Origin: Dryocola sp032051265
GTDB taxonomy: Bacteria > Pseudomonadota > Gammaproteobacteria > Enterobacterales > Enterobacteriaceae
Assembly: GCA_032051265.1 (NCBI GenBank)
Contig: DAMBYU010000005.1
Location: 335,118 to 399,117 of the forward strand
DNA length: 64,000 nt
Reading direction: 5' to 3'
Each line of letters begins with the position of its first letter. The stretch's first letter is position 1. The notes beneath the pieces are model-generated. The model saw nothing but the letters and a program-made list of their open reading frames with translations. It did not search any database and had not been told where the DNA came from. A program made the translations under genes and the position numbers. Shown one piece after another: positions 14,353 through 23,446 of this stretch.

Positions 14353-16767
14353 TTAGATATCGATGTTCGCCGCTTTCAGGGCGTTTTCTTCGATAAAGGC
14401 GCGGCGCGGTTCAACGGCGTCGCCCATCAGGGTGGTGAACAGCTGATCGGCTGCAATCGCATCTTTCACGGTCACGCGCAGCATGCGACGGCTTTCCGGG
14501 TCCATAGTGGTTTCCCAGAGCTGATCCGGGTTCATTTCGCCCAGACCTTTGTAGCGCTGAATAGAAAGCCCGCGACGGGACTCTTTCACCAGCCACTCCA
14601 GCGCCTGTTCGAAGCTGGCAATCGGCTGACGGCGTTCGCCACGTTCGATAAACGCATCTTCTTCGATAAGGCCACGCAGCTTCTCGCCGAGCGCGCAAAG
14701 ACGGCGGTATTCGCCACCTACCACAAACTCATGCTCCAGCGGGTAGTCGGTATCGACGCCGTGGGTACGCACGCGAATCACCGGCTCGAAAATGTTCAGC
14801 TCGCGGTTTTCACGCACGACGGAGTTCCAGGTGCTGCCGTGCTGCTCTTTTTCGTTCAATGTATTAACCAGCGTGGAAACCCAGTCGGTCACTTTGCTTT
14901 CGTCTGCCAGATCGGCTTCTACAAGCGTTGGATGATAAACCAGATTGGTCAGCAGGTTACGTGGATAGCGGCGTTCCATGCGGCCAATCATTTTCTGGGC
15001 AGCATTGTACTCAGACACCAGTTTTTCCAGCGCTTCGCCAGCCAGGGCTGGCGCGTGGGCATTGGCGTGCAGCGTTGCGCCGTCCAGAGCGATAGAGATC
15101 TGATACTGATCCATCGCTTCGTCATCTTTGATGTACTGCTCCTGCTTGCCTTTCTTCACTTTGTAAAGCGGCGGCTGGGCGATGTACACGTGGCCACGCT
15201 CAACGATTTCCGGCATCTGACGGTAGAAGAAGGTCAGCAGCAGGGTACGGATGTGTGAACCATCGACATCCGCATCCGTCATGATGATGATGCTGTGGTA
15301 GCGCAGCTTGTCCGGGTTGTATTCATCACGGCCAATGCCGCAGCCCAGCGCGGTGATAAGCGTTGCCACTTCCTGAGAGGCGAGCATTTTGTCAAAGCGC
15401 GCTTTCTCAACGTTGAGGATTTTACCCTTCAGCGGCAGGATCGCCTGGTTCTTACGGTTACGCCCCTGTTTTGCAGAGCCGCCCGCAGAGTCCCCTTCCA
15501 CAAGGTACAGTTCGGAGTGAGCCGGGTCGCGTTCCTGACAGTCCGCCAGTTTGCCCGGCAGGCCTGCCAGGTCCAGCGCGCCTTTACGGCGAGTCATTTC
15601 ACGCGCGCGACGCGCCGCTTCACGGGCACGAGCCGCATCGATAATTTTGCCCACGACGATTTTCGCGTCAGATGGGTTTTCCAGCAGGTATTCTGCCAGC
15701 AGTTCGTTCATCTGCTGCTCAACCGCGGATTTCACTTCAGAGGAAACCAGCTTGTCTTTGGTCTGAGAAGAGAATTTCGGGTCCGGCACTTTAACGGAAA
15801 CTACGGCAATCAGGCCTTCACGGGCATCGTCGCCGGTGGCGCTGACTTTCGCTTTTTTGCTGTAGCCTTCTTTATCCATGTACGCGTTCAGGGTACGCGT
15901 CATTGCCGCGCGGAAACCGGCCAGGTGAGTACCACCGTCGCGCTGCGGAATGTTGTTGGTAAAGCAGTAGATGTTTTCCTGGAAACCATCGTTCCACTGC
16001 AGCGCCACTTCCACGCCGATGCCATCTTTTTCCGTGCTGAAGTAGAACACGGTTGGGTGAATCGGAGTTTTGTTTTTGTTGAGATATTCAACAAATGCGC
16101 GGATACCGCCTTCGTAATGGAAGTGGTCCTGGCGGCCATCGCGTTTGTCGATCAGGCGAATGGAGACGCCGGAGTTCAGGAACGACAGCTCACGCAGGCG
16201 CTTTGCCAGGATATCGTATTCAAATTCAACCACGTTGGTGAAGGTTTCATGGCTTGGCCAGAAACGTACCAGCGTGCCGGTAACATCAGTATCGCCAGTC
16301 ACCGCCAGCGGCGACTGCGGCACGCCATGCACGTAAGTCTGCTGATGGATTTTGCCTTCACGGCGAATCAGCAGTTCCAGTTTCTGGGAGAGGGCGTTAA
16401 CGACCGAAACACCTACGCCGTGCAGACCGCCGGAGACTTTATAGGAGTTGTCATCGAATTTACCGCCTGCGTGCAGAACGGTCATGATAACTTCCGCCGC
16501 GGACACGCCCTCTTCCGGGTGGATACCGGTAGGGATACCACGGCCATCATCCGTTACGGAAACGGAGTTATCGGCATGGATGGTGACAACGATATCTTTA
16601 CAGTGGCCAGCAAGAGCTTCGTCGATAGCGTTATCCACGACCTCAAATACCATGTGGTGCAGACCGGTGCCGTCGTCCGTATCGCCGATATACATGCCCG
16701 GGCGCTTACGTACCGCATCCAGCCCCTTAAGGACTTTGATACTGGAGGAGTCATAAGAATTCGACAT
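14353..16767 (-). CDS. gyrB: DNA gyrase subunit B
   Basis: An 804-residue ATPase subunit of gyrase, which with GyrA introduces negative supercoils. The GHKL ATPase domain (about 1-220) has VVDNAIDEA, DDGRGIP and GGLHGVGVSVVNAL. The transducer follows, then the TOPRIM domain with EGDSAGGSAKQGRNRK and DADVDGSHIRTL. Positions known to change in drug resistance (Arg136, Asp426, Lys447) are wild type. The region of about 560-740, the gammaproteobacterial insert, differs most from E. coli. The start is ATG 16767; a TTG just before it is in frame but gives one residue more than the family. Last gene of dnaA-dnaN-recF-gyrB. Confidence 0.98.
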   Translation of the reverse strand: MSNSYDSSSIKVLKGLDAVRKRPGMYIGDTDDGTGLHHMVFEVVDNAIDEALAGHCKDIVVTIHADNSVSVTDDGRGIPTGIHPEEGVSAAEVIMTVLHAGGKFDDNSYKVSGGLHGVGVSVVNALSQKLELLIRREGKIHQQTYVHGVPQSPLAVTGDTDVTGTLVRFWPSHETFTNVVEFEYDILAKRLRELSFLNSGVSIRLIDKRDGRQDHFHYEGGIRAFVEYLNKNKTPIHPTVFYFSTEKDGIGVEVALQWNDGFQENIYCFTNNIPQRDGGTHLAGFRAAMTRTLNAYMDKEGYSKKAKVSATGDDAREGLIAVVSVKVPDPKFSSQTKDKLVSSEVKSAVEQQMNELLAEYLLENPSDAKIVVGKIIDAARAREAARRAREMTRRKGALDLAGLPGKLADCQERDPAHSELYLVEGDSAGGSAKQGRNRKNQAILPLKGKILNVEKARFDKMLASQEVATLITALGCGIGRDEYNPDKLRYHSIIIMTDADVDGSHIRTLLLTFFYRQMPEIVERGHVYIAQPPLYKVKKGKQEQYIKDDEAMDQYQISIALDGATLHANAHAPALAGEALEKLVSEYNAAQKMIGRMERRYPRNLLTNLVYHPTLVEADLADESKVTDWVSTLVNTLNEKEQHGSTWNSVVRENRELNIFEPVIRVRTHGVDTDYPLEHEFVVGGEYRRLCALGEKLRGLIEEDAFIERGERRQPIASFEQALEWLVKESRRGLSIQRYKGLGEMNPDQLWETTMDPESRRMLRVTVKDAIAADQLFTTLMGDAVEPRRAFIEENALKAANIDI

Positions 16768-16795
16768 CAACGTTTCTCGCTCATTTATTCTTGGG

Positions 16796-17869
16796 TTAAT
16801 CCGCTATTTTACCCTGATCCACGACGAACATCTTTGAATTTTTGTCCGCCATATCCATCACATGCTCAGCGCTTATCGCACTGACGAAAACCTGTGATTC
16901 CGTGGCCTTTAACCGGCTGGCTAACAGACCACGACGTGCATCATCAAGTTCAGAGGCAAAATCATCTATCAGATACAGGCAACGCCGCCCGTTCTGTCGG
17001 GTGAGAAACTCACCCTGCGCCAGTCTTAAGGCGCACATCAGTAGCTTAAGCTGTCCGCGAGAGAGGGTATCCTCAACGGGCGCGCCATCGGCACGAATTC
17101 GAAAATCAGCTTTGTGGGGGCCATGAGCGGTATAGGTCAGCATGCGATCGCGTTCGAAGCTGCGTTCCAGTACCTCACCGTAATCGCTCTCTTTTTCCCA
17201 GCCGCGCTGGAAAGAGAAACTCAGTGAGAACTCCGGCAAAAATTGTGCGCAGGTATCGGCCATGTCATCCGCAATGGCGGCGCTGTATTCAGCGCGCCAG
17301 CGGCTGATTTGTTCGGCCAGAGGAATAAGTTCTTTATCCCACGGGCGTAGCTGCGCGTAGCGTGTCACCTGGCGCAACGCGGCATTGCGTTGCTTAAGCA
17401 GGCGCTTGAGGTTGCTCCAGGCGACAAAAAAGCCCGGTTCGTTATGAAAACAGCCCCAGTCAAGGAAAGCTCTACGGTATTTGGGGCCGCCGTTGAGCAA
17501 AGTAAACCCCTCAGGGGTAATCAATTGCATCGGCATCAGCAGCGCCAGTTCCGCCACTTTGTGGCCATCGCTGCCGTCGATACGCACTTTGCTCTCGCCC
17601 GCCCGGTCTTTTGTCAGGCCGACGGAGGTTTCCCTTTCGCCATCCTGTAACCGCCCGTGCAACACAAAAGCGTCCTGTTCATGGCGAATAACGCGCTCGA
17701 TTTTCACGCTGCGAAAAGCGCGGCCGTGCCCAAGGGTATAAATCGCCTCAAGCACGCTGGTTTTACCGCTACCGTTGGCGCCGACCAGGAAGTTAAAACC
17801 GGGACAGAGCGCCAGATCGGCGTTTTCAATATTACGAAAATCTTTAATTAACAGCCGGGTGAGCGACAT
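16796..17869 (-). CDS. recF: RecF recombination mediator ATPase
   Basis: A 357-residue SMC-like ATPase that loads RecA on gapped DNA together with RecO and RecR. Walker A is GANGSGKTS (30-38), the ABC-type signature is DTLSRGQLKLL, and Walker B is LYLIDDFASELD. Length equals E. coli RecF. It starts immediately after dnaN (stop and start adjoin), and gyrB follows 28 bp downstream. Confidence 0.97.
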   Translation of the reverse strand: MSLTRLLIKDFRNIENADLALCPGFNFLVGANGSGKTSVLEAIYTLGHGRAFRSVKIERVIRHEQDAFVLHGRLQDGERETSVGLTKDRAGESKVRIDGSDGHKVAELALLMPMQLITPEGFTLLNGGPKYRRAFLDWGCFHNEPGFFVAWSNLKRLLKQRNAALRQVTRYAQLRPWDKELIPLAEQISRWRAEYSAAIADDMADTCAQFLPEFSLSFSFQRGWEKESDYGEVLERSFERDRMLTYTAHGPHKADFRIRADGAPVEDTLSRGQLKLLMCALRLAQGEFLTRQNGRRCLYLIDDFASELDDARRGLLASRLKATESQVFVSAISAEHVMDMADKNSKMFVVDQGKIAD

Positions 17870-18970
17870 CTACAGTCTCATTGGCATCACAACATAGGCC
17901 GCCGCCTGAGAAGCCGCATCTTCAATCTGCACGCTGGAAACGGAGTCGGTCAGCAGGATACGTACGTTTTCGCACTTCAGCGCGTTAAGCACATCCAGCA
18001 CGTAGCTGACGTTAAAGCCGATTTCCAAATCAGCACCGTCGTAGGAAACGTCCAGAATTTCTTCTGCTTCTTCCTGCTCCGGGTTGTTAGCGGTGATTTT
18101 TATCTGGTTCTGGCTGACATACAGGCGCACGCCGCGGAATTTCTCATTCGAGAGGATCGCCGCGCGGGCAAATGCCTGCTTGAGCAGATCGCAACCGGCA
18201 TCAAGATGTTTATCCGGGTTCTTCGGCAGTACGCGGCGATAATCAGGGAAACGGCCATCAACCAGCTTAGAGGTGAAGATAAAATCACCGACATGCGCAC
18301 GGATGTTGTTGCTGCCGATTTGCACGCGCAGAGGAGTATCGCCACCGTCCAGCATACGCATCAGCTCAATCACACCTTTACGCGGTACGATCACCGAATG
18401 GTTTGGCAGCGCCTGACCAATCGGCATTGAGCAAACGGCAAGACGGTGCCCGTCGGTGGCAACGGTACGCAGCTCTTCCCCTTCGGTTTCAAACAGCATG
18501 CCGTTGAGGTAATAGCGTACATCCTGATGCGCCATAGAAAACTGCGTGGCTTCGATCAGGCGTTTCATGGTCGCCTGGGGGAGCGTGAATTCAACTTCGC
18601 TCTGCCAGTCGTCCAGGTTCGGGAAATCTGTCGCCGGCAGGGTGGACAGCGAGAAACGGCTGCGCCCGGAGCGTACCAGCATGCGGTCGCCCTCAAGCTG
18701 CACGGCGATTTCAGCGCCTTCCGGCAGACCACGGCAAATGTCGAAGAATTTGCGGGCGGGCACGGTGGTTGCGCCCGGCTCATGCGGCTGCACCAGCGCC
18801 ACGCGCGCGACCATCTCCATTTCCAGATCGGTCCCGGTTAAAGAGAGCGCGCCCTCCGCGACCTGCAACAGCAGGTTGCCGAGAATCGGTAACGTTGGAC
18901 GGCCACCCAGCGGGCCACTCACCTGTTGCAGCGGTTTTAATAAAGTTTCACGTTCAACGGTAAATTTCAT
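17870..18970 (-). CDS. dnaN: DNA polymerase III sliding clamp (beta)
   Basis: A 366-residue beta clamp that forms a dimeric ring tethering polymerase III and partners to DNA. Three clamp domains of about 120 residues are evident; the C-terminal SQAAAYVVMPMRL forms part of the binding pocket for clamp-binding motifs. Length equals E. coli DnaN. It lies 4 bp after dnaA in the same operon. Confidence 0.98.
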   Translation of the reverse strand: MKFTVERETLLKPLQQVSGPLGGRPTLPILGNLLLQVAEGALSLTGTDLEMEMVARVALVQPHEPGATTVPARKFFDICRGLPEGAEIAVQLEGDRMLVRSGRSRFSLSTLPATDFPNLDDWQSEVEFTLPQATMKRLIEATQFSMAHQDVRYYLNGMLFETEGEELRTVATDGHRLAVCSMPIGQALPNHSVIVPRKGVIELMRMLDGGDTPLRVQIGSNNIRAHVGDFIFTSKLVDGRFPDYRRVLPKNPDKHLDAGCDLLKQAFARAAILSNEKFRGVRLYVSQNQIKITANNPEQEEAEEILDVSYDGADLEIGFNVSYVLDVLNALKCENVRILLTDSVSSVQIEDAASQAAAYVVMPMRL

Positions 18971-18974
18971 AGCG

Positions 18975-20360
18975 TCACGAAGATAATGTTCTGATTAGGT
19001 TGGAGAAATCTTCTTTGATGTCGTGGCTTTCTTCACGCAGCTGTTCGATTTTACGGCAGGCGTGCAGCACGGTGGTATGGTCGCGGCCACCAAAGGCATC
19101 GCCGATTTCCGGCAGGCTATGGTTCGTCAGCTCTTTTGCCAGTGCCATCGCCATCTGACGCGGGCGAGCAACGGAGCGGGAGCGACGTTTAGAAAGCAGA
19201 TCGGCAATCTTAATTTTATAGTACTCGGCCACCGTTTTCTGGATATTGTCGATGGTGACGAGCTTCTCCTGCAGCGCCAGCAGATCGCGCAGCGCTTCAC
19301 GCACGAAGTCGATGGTAATGGCGCGTCCAGTAAAGTTGGCGTTGGCAATCACACGGTTCAGTGCCCCTTCCAGCTCGCGTACGTTGGAGCGAAGGCGCTT
19401 GGCAATAAAGAAGGCCACTTCACCCGGCAGGCGAATGTCATTTTCGTCGGCTTTCTTCATCAGGATCGCCACGCGTGTTTCCAGCTCAGGCGGTTCGATC
19501 GCGACGGTCAGCCCCCAGCCGAAGCGGGATTTCAGACGATCCTCAACGCCGTTGATCTCTTTTGGATAACGATCGGAGGTGAGGATAATCTGTTGGTTAC
19601 CTTCCAGCAGAGCGTTGAAGGTATGGAAGAATTCTTCCTGTGAACGCTCTTTATTGGCAAAGAACTGAATGTCATCGATAAGCAGCGCATCAACCGAGCG
19701 GTAGTAACGCTTGAACTCTTCAATGGCGTTGTTCTGCAGCGCCTTAACCATGTCCTGAACGAAGCGCTCGGAGTGCATATACACCACTTTGGCATTCGGC
19801 TTACGGGCAATGATGCCGTTCCCCACCGCATGTAACAGGTGAGTTTTACCTAAGCCGGTGCCGCCATAGAGGAACAGAGGGTTGTACGCGCCGCCTGGGT
19901 TATCGGCCACCTGACGCGCCGCCGCGCGAGCCAGCTGGTTCGACTTACCTTCAACGAAGTTATCAAAGGTGTGCTTCAGGTTAACGTTAGAGCGGTAAGA
20001 TTGCGCTGCGGGCGCCGGAAGGTTGTCCCAGCTTGGACGCATCGGCGCTGCCGCTCGTGCCGTTTGCGCAGGCGCTGCGGTAGCTACAGCCTGTTGATTC
20101 AGGGTCTGGCTGACGGGTTTACTGCCTACTTCAAAGCGCAGTAACGGCGCATCGCTGCCGCAAAAATCGTTGAGCAATCCGTTGATGTTATTGAGGTACT
20201 TATCCCTTACCCAATCGAGCACAAACCGGTTTGGCGCATAAAGGGCCAGCGTGTTATCACTCAGTTCCGCCTGTAGGGGGCGTATCCACATACTGAATTC
20301 TGTGGCTGGTAACTCATCCTGCAATCGGGCAAGACACTGCTGCCAAAGCGAAAGTGACAC
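18975..20360 (-). CDS. dnaA: Replication initiator DnaA
   Basis: A 461-residue AAA+ initiator that binds the DnaA boxes of oriC and opens the duplex. Domain I (1-90) starts MSLSLWQQCLARLQDE. Domain II is a short Ala/Pro/Gln-rich linker, about six residues shorter overall than in the 467-residue E. coli protein. Domain III has Walker A GGTGLGKTHL and Walker B LLIDDIQFF. Domain IV carries the signature GRDHTTVLHACRKI. The start is GTG 20360, with TGGAG upstream, as in E. coli; a GTG four codons earlier overlaps the ribosome site. It heads dnaA-dnaN-recF-gyrB. Confidence 0.97.
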   Translation of the reverse strand: MSLSLWQQCLARLQDELPATEFSMWIRPLQAELSDNTLALYAPNRFVLDWVRDKYLNNINGLLNDFCGSDAPLLRFEVGSKPVSQTLNQQAVATAAPAQTARAAAPMRPSWDNLPAPAAQSYRSNVNLKHTFDNFVEGKSNQLARAAARQVADNPGGAYNPLFLYGGTGLGKTHLLHAVGNGIIARKPNAKVVYMHSERFVQDMVKALQNNAIEEFKRYYRSVDALLIDDIQFFANKERSQEEFFHTFNALLEGNQQIILTSDRYPKEINGVEDRLKSRFGWGLTVAIEPPELETRVAILMKKADENDIRLPGEVAFFIAKRLRSNVRELEGALNRVIANANFTGRAITIDFVREALRDLLALQEKLVTIDNIQKTVAEYYKIKIADLLSKRRSRSVARPRQMAMALAKELTNHSLPEIGDAFGGRDHTTVLHACRKIEQLREESHDIKEDFSNLIRTLSS

Positions 20361-20588
20361 GGCGGACTCCACTCGAACAAAGTCGATAAAAAGACGAAGA
20401 CTGAAAGTTTTACATTCATGATTGTTGACACACGCCGACTCTCCCGCATGGGATCCCGATACGGGAAGCGTGCGAACCGCTATCTGCGGTTTACCCTCAA
20501 TGTGAACGATCTCGGATCACGATCGGGACCGCGGATCATAGCCTAAAGCGCGGCAGAGATCTTCTGTTTCTCACAGTTTCTTCCCGAT

Positions 20589-20597
20589 TTATCCACA
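20589..20597 (+). promoter_or_regulatory. DnaA box upstream of dnaA
   Basis: TTATCCACA, a perfect high-affinity DnaA box, about 50 bp upstream of the dnaA -10 element. It is expected to mediate dnaA autorepression. Confidence 0.85.
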
Positions 20598-20728
20598 GGA
20601 CAGTTTTGAGCTGTCTAAGTGTAAACGATCCTGGCGGGCGTGCTGCGGTTTACGCTCTCATATTGAAAAATTTCATGCCCGCCGCAAAAAATTGACTGAA
20701 TAGATCTAACGAAGATCCCCAACGATCC

Positions 20729-20756
20729 TTGCGCTTTAATCGGCAGGCCGTATAAT
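20729..20756 (+). promoter_or_regulatory. rpmH promoter 1
   Basis: TTGCGC, a 16-bp spacer, then a perfect TATAAT, reading toward rpmH. Confidence 0.7.
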
Positions 20757-20856
20757 TCCCCACCCGTCGCATACCGTCACTGTGTTTGACCTGACAGATC
20801 CCGAACATTTTTAGGGTCAGAAAAGGGATTCAGGCGCGGGAAATAAGGAAAGAGAA

Positions 20857-20885
20857 TTGACTCCGGAGTGTACAATTATTACAAT
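20857..20885 (+). promoter_or_regulatory. rpmH promoter 2
   Basis: TTGACT, a 17-bp spacer, then TACAAT, about 100 bp upstream of the rpmH start. This is the strongest-looking promoter of the region. Confidence 0.75.
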
Positions 20886-20988
20886 CCGGCCTCTTTAATC
20901 AGCCACACTGAGGCGTAGGTCTTCTGCAGTTTCTGCAGGACGTTATGCTAACCCAGTGAAATTTATCCAAGTTTAGGTAGAAATCGCC

Positions 20989-21129
20989 ATGAAACGCACT
21001 TTTCAACCGTCCGTACTGAAGCGCAACCGTTCTCACGGCTTCCGTGCTCGTATGGCAACTAAAAATGGTCGTCAGGTTCTGGCACGTCGTCGTGCTAAAG
21101 GCCGTTCTCGTCTGACCGTTTCTAAGTAA
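20989..21129 (+). CDS. rpmH: 50S ribosomal protein L34
   Basis: A 46-residue highly basic protein starting MKRTFQPSVLKRNRSHGFRA and ending RSRLTVSK, identical in length to E. coli L34. It binds 23S rRNA in the large subunit. It is the first gene of the rpmH-rnpA-yidD-yidC-mnmE cluster; rnpA begins 17 bp downstream, so the two are co-transcribed. Confidence 0.98.
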   Translation: MKRTFQPSVLKRNRSHGFRARMATKNGRQVLARRRAKGRSRLTVSK

Positions 21130-21146
21130 TAAAAGCTAACCCCTGA

Positions 21147-21506
21147 GTGGTTAAGCTCGCATTTCCCAGGGAGTTACGCTTGTTAACTCCCACTCATTTC
21201 ACTTTCGTCTTCCAGCAGCCTCAAAGAGCCGGCACGCCGCAAATCACCATCCTCGGCCGCCTGAATTCGCTGGGGCATCCCCGCATCGGTCTTACCGTCG
21301 CTAAGAAAAACGTCAAACGCGCGCATGAACGCAATCGGATTAAACGTCTGACGCGTGAAAGCTTTCGTTTGCGTCAGCACGAACTGCCTGCAATGGATTT
21401 CGTGGTAGTGGCTAAGAAAGGAGTGGGTGACCTGGATAACCGGGCTTTATCGGAAGCATTGGAAAAATTATGGCGCCGTCACTGTCGCCTGTCTCAAGGC
21501 TCCTGA
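21147..21506 (+). CDS. rnpA: Ribonuclease P protein component
   Basis: A 119-residue basic protein subunit of RNase P, which assists the RNA subunit in maturing the 5' ends of tRNAs. The RNR motif region KKNVKRAHERNRIKRLTRES is intact. The start is GTG 21147, as in E. coli. Its 3' end overlaps yidD by 37 bp in another frame, a conserved arrangement. Confidence 0.97.
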   Translation: MVKLAFPRELRLLTPTHFTFVFQQPQRAGTPQITILGRLNSLGHPRIGLTVAKKNVKRAHERNRIKRLTRESFRLRQHELPAMDFVVVAKKGVGDLDNRALSEALEKLWRRHCRLSQGS

Positions 21507-21727
21507 TTGGCCTGATCAAGGTCTATCAGCGCCTTATAAGCCCGCTTCTTGGGCCGCATTGCCGTTTCACGCCGACCTGTTCTCACTACGGAATTGAGGC
21601 ATTGCGCAGGTTTGGGGTGCTAAAAGGCAGTTGGTTGACGGTGAAACGCGTATTAAAATGCCACCCTTTAAACCCCGGGGGAGACGATCCCGTCCCACCT
21701 GGACCAATTGATACCAGAGAACACTAA
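21470..21727 (+). CDS. yidD: Membrane protein insertion efficiency factor YidD
   Basis: An 85-residue small membrane-associated protein (DUF37) that supports insertion of proteins through YidC. The conserved Cys/His-rich segment HCRFTPTCSHYGIEAL and KCHPLNPGG are present. The start lies inside rnpA. yidC follows 2 bp later, consistent with co-function. Confidence 0.95.
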   Translation: MAPSLSPVSRLLIGLIKVYQRLISPLLGPHCRFTPTCSHYGIEALRRFGVLKGSWLTVKRVLKCHPLNPGGDDPVPPGPIDTREH

Positions 21728-21729
21728 CG

Positions 21730-23376
21730 ATGGATTCGCAACGCAATCTCTTTCTCATCGCTTTGTTGTTCGTGTCTTTCATGATCTGGCAAGCCTGGGA
21801 GCAGGACCACGCTCCGCAACCTCAGGCGCAACAGACCACGCAGACTACGACCACCGCAGCGGGTAATGCCGCAAGCCAGGGCGTGCCGGCCAGTGGCCAG
21901 GGAAAAAACATCACGGTTAAAACTGACGTCCTCGAGCTTTCCATCAACACCCGCGGTGGTGATGTTGAGCAGGCGCTGCTGTTGACCTATCCGAAAGAGC
22001 TCAAATCAACCGAGCCATTCCAGTTGCTGGAAACAACGCCACAGTTTGTCTATCAGGCACAAAGCGGTCTGACCGGACGTGATGGCCCGGATAACCCAGC
22101 GAACGGCCCACGTCCGTTGTATAACGTTGATAGCGATACCTTCGTCATGGCCGATGGCCAGAACGAGCTGGTGATCCCTTTGACCTATACCGACGCGGCG
22201 GGCAACGTCTTCACTAAGTCCTTCACCTTAAAACGCGGCGAGTTTGCGGTAAGCGTGGATTACAACGTGAAGAACACCGGTGGGAAACCGCTGGAGCTGG
22301 CGACCTTTGGACAGCTCAAGCAGTCCATCAATCTGCCGACTCATCGTGATACCGGAAGCAATAACTTTGCGTTGCATACCTTCCGCGGTGCTGCATACTC
22401 CACGCCAGATGCGAAATACGAAAAATATAAATTCGATAACATCGCAGACGGTGAGAACCTGAACATCAATGCCAACAACGGCTGGGTGGCGATGCTGCAG
22501 CAATATTTTGCCACGGCATGGGTTCCGCATAATCAGGGCACCAACAACTTCTATACCACCAAACTGAACAACGACGTGGCGGCTATCGGTTATAAATCCG
22601 CACCGCAGTTGGTTCAGCCAGGCCAGACCGCGCAACTGGGCAGCACCCTGTGGGTTGGTCCGGAAATTCAGGACAAAATGGCAGCCGTGGCGCCACACCT
22701 TGACCTGACGGTGGATTACGGCTGGCTGTGGTTTATCTCTCAGCCGCTGTTCAAACTGCTGAAGTTTATCCACAGCTTTATCGGTAACTGGGGCTTCTCC
22801 ATTATCGTTATCACCTTTATCGTTCGTGGCATCATGTACCCGCTGACCAAAGCGCAGTACACCTCGATGGCGAAAATGCGTATGTTGCAGCCAAAACTGG
22901 CGGCCATGCGTGAGCGTATCGGTGACGACAAACAGCGCCAGAGTCAGGAAATGATGGCGCTGTATAAGGCTGAGAAGGTTAACCCGCTGGGTGGCTGCCT
23001 CCCGCTGGTTATCCAGATGCCAATCTTCCTGGCCTTGTATTACATGCTGATGGGTTCCGTTGAGCTGCGCCATGCGCCGTTCGCCCTGTGGATCCATGAC
23101 CTGTCCGCACAGGACCCGTACTACATCCTGCCGATCCTGATGGGTGTCACGATGTTCTTCATTCAGAAGATGTCGCCGACCACAGTGACCGACCCGATGC
23201 AGCAGAAGATCATGACCTTTATGCCGGTCATCTTCACGGTGTTCTTCCTGTGGTTCCCGTCAGGTCTGGTGCTGTACTATATCGTCAGTAACCTGGTGAC
23301 CATCATTCAGCAGCAGCTCATTTATCGCGGTCTGGAAAAACGTGGCTTGCACAGCCGCGACAAGAAAAAGACCTGA
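21730..23376 (+). CDS. yidC: Membrane protein insertase YidC
   Basis: A 548-residue inner-membrane insertase, the same length as E. coli. It works with Sec or alone, for example on the Fo c-subunit encoded further along this window. An N-terminal anchor (FLIALLFVSFMIWQAW) precedes a large periplasmic beta-sandwich domain (about 60-340). The conserved five-helix core follows, with the LLKFIHSFIGNWG amphipathic helix and the hydrophilic groove Arg in IVRGIMYPLTK. A terminator follows at 23406-23435. Confidence 0.98.
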   Translation: MDSQRNLFLIALLFVSFMIWQAWEQDHAPQPQAQQTTQTTTTAAGNAASQGVPASGQGKNITVKTDVLELSINTRGGDVEQALLLTYPKELKSTEPFQLLETTPQFVYQAQSGLTGRDGPDNPANGPRPLYNVDSDTFVMADGQNELVIPLTYTDAAGNVFTKSFTLKRGEFAVSVDYNVKNTGGKPLELATFGQLKQSINLPTHRDTGSNNFALHTFRGAAYSTPDAKYEKYKFDNIADGENLNINANNGWVAMLQQYFATAWVPHNQGTNNFYTTKLNNDVAAIGYKSAPQLVQPGQTAQLGSTLWVGPEIQDKMAAVAPHLDLTVDYGWLWFISQPLFKLLKFIHSFIGNWGFSIIVITFIVRGIMYPLTKAQYTSMAKMRMLQPKLAAMRERIGDDKQRQSQEMMALYKAEKVNPLGGCLPLVIQMPIFLALYYMLMGSVELRHAPFALWIHDLSAQDPYYILPILMGVTMFFIQKMSPTTVTDPMQQKIMTFMPVIFTVFFLWFPSGLVLYYIVSNLVTIIQQQLIYRGLEKRGLHSRDKKKT

Positions 23377-23405
23377 TAGCGATTAAGTGAAGTTCATGCA
23401 CACGG

Positions 23406-23435
23406 AAGGCGGTCAATTGACCGCCTTCTTTTTTT
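23406..23435 (+). terminator. Rho-independent terminator after yidC
   Basis: GAAGGCGGTCA pairs with TGACCGCCTTC around a minimal loop, followed by seven T, between yidC and mnmE. mnmE therefore needs read-through or its own promoter. Confidence 0.9.
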
Positions 23436-23446
23436 AGAGAGAAACT

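Larger units (their letters stand above)
20361..20988. promoter_or_regulatory. Divergent dnaA/rpmH control region
   Basis: A 628-bp region without genes. Toward dnaA it holds a TATGAT -10 on the minus strand (20535-20540) like E. coli dnaA promoter 2, and a consensus DnaA box. Six GATC sites lie within 20452-20561, one of them overlapping the -10, fitting Dam/SeqA and DnaA control of dnaA. Toward rpmH two promoters are visible, listed separately. Confidence 0.75.

Noticed and set aside
15295..16884. A 529-codon open frame antisense to gyrB
   Set aside because: It lies entirely opposite conserved gyrB/recF codons, has no family resemblance or ribosome site, and results from biased codon use of the real gene.
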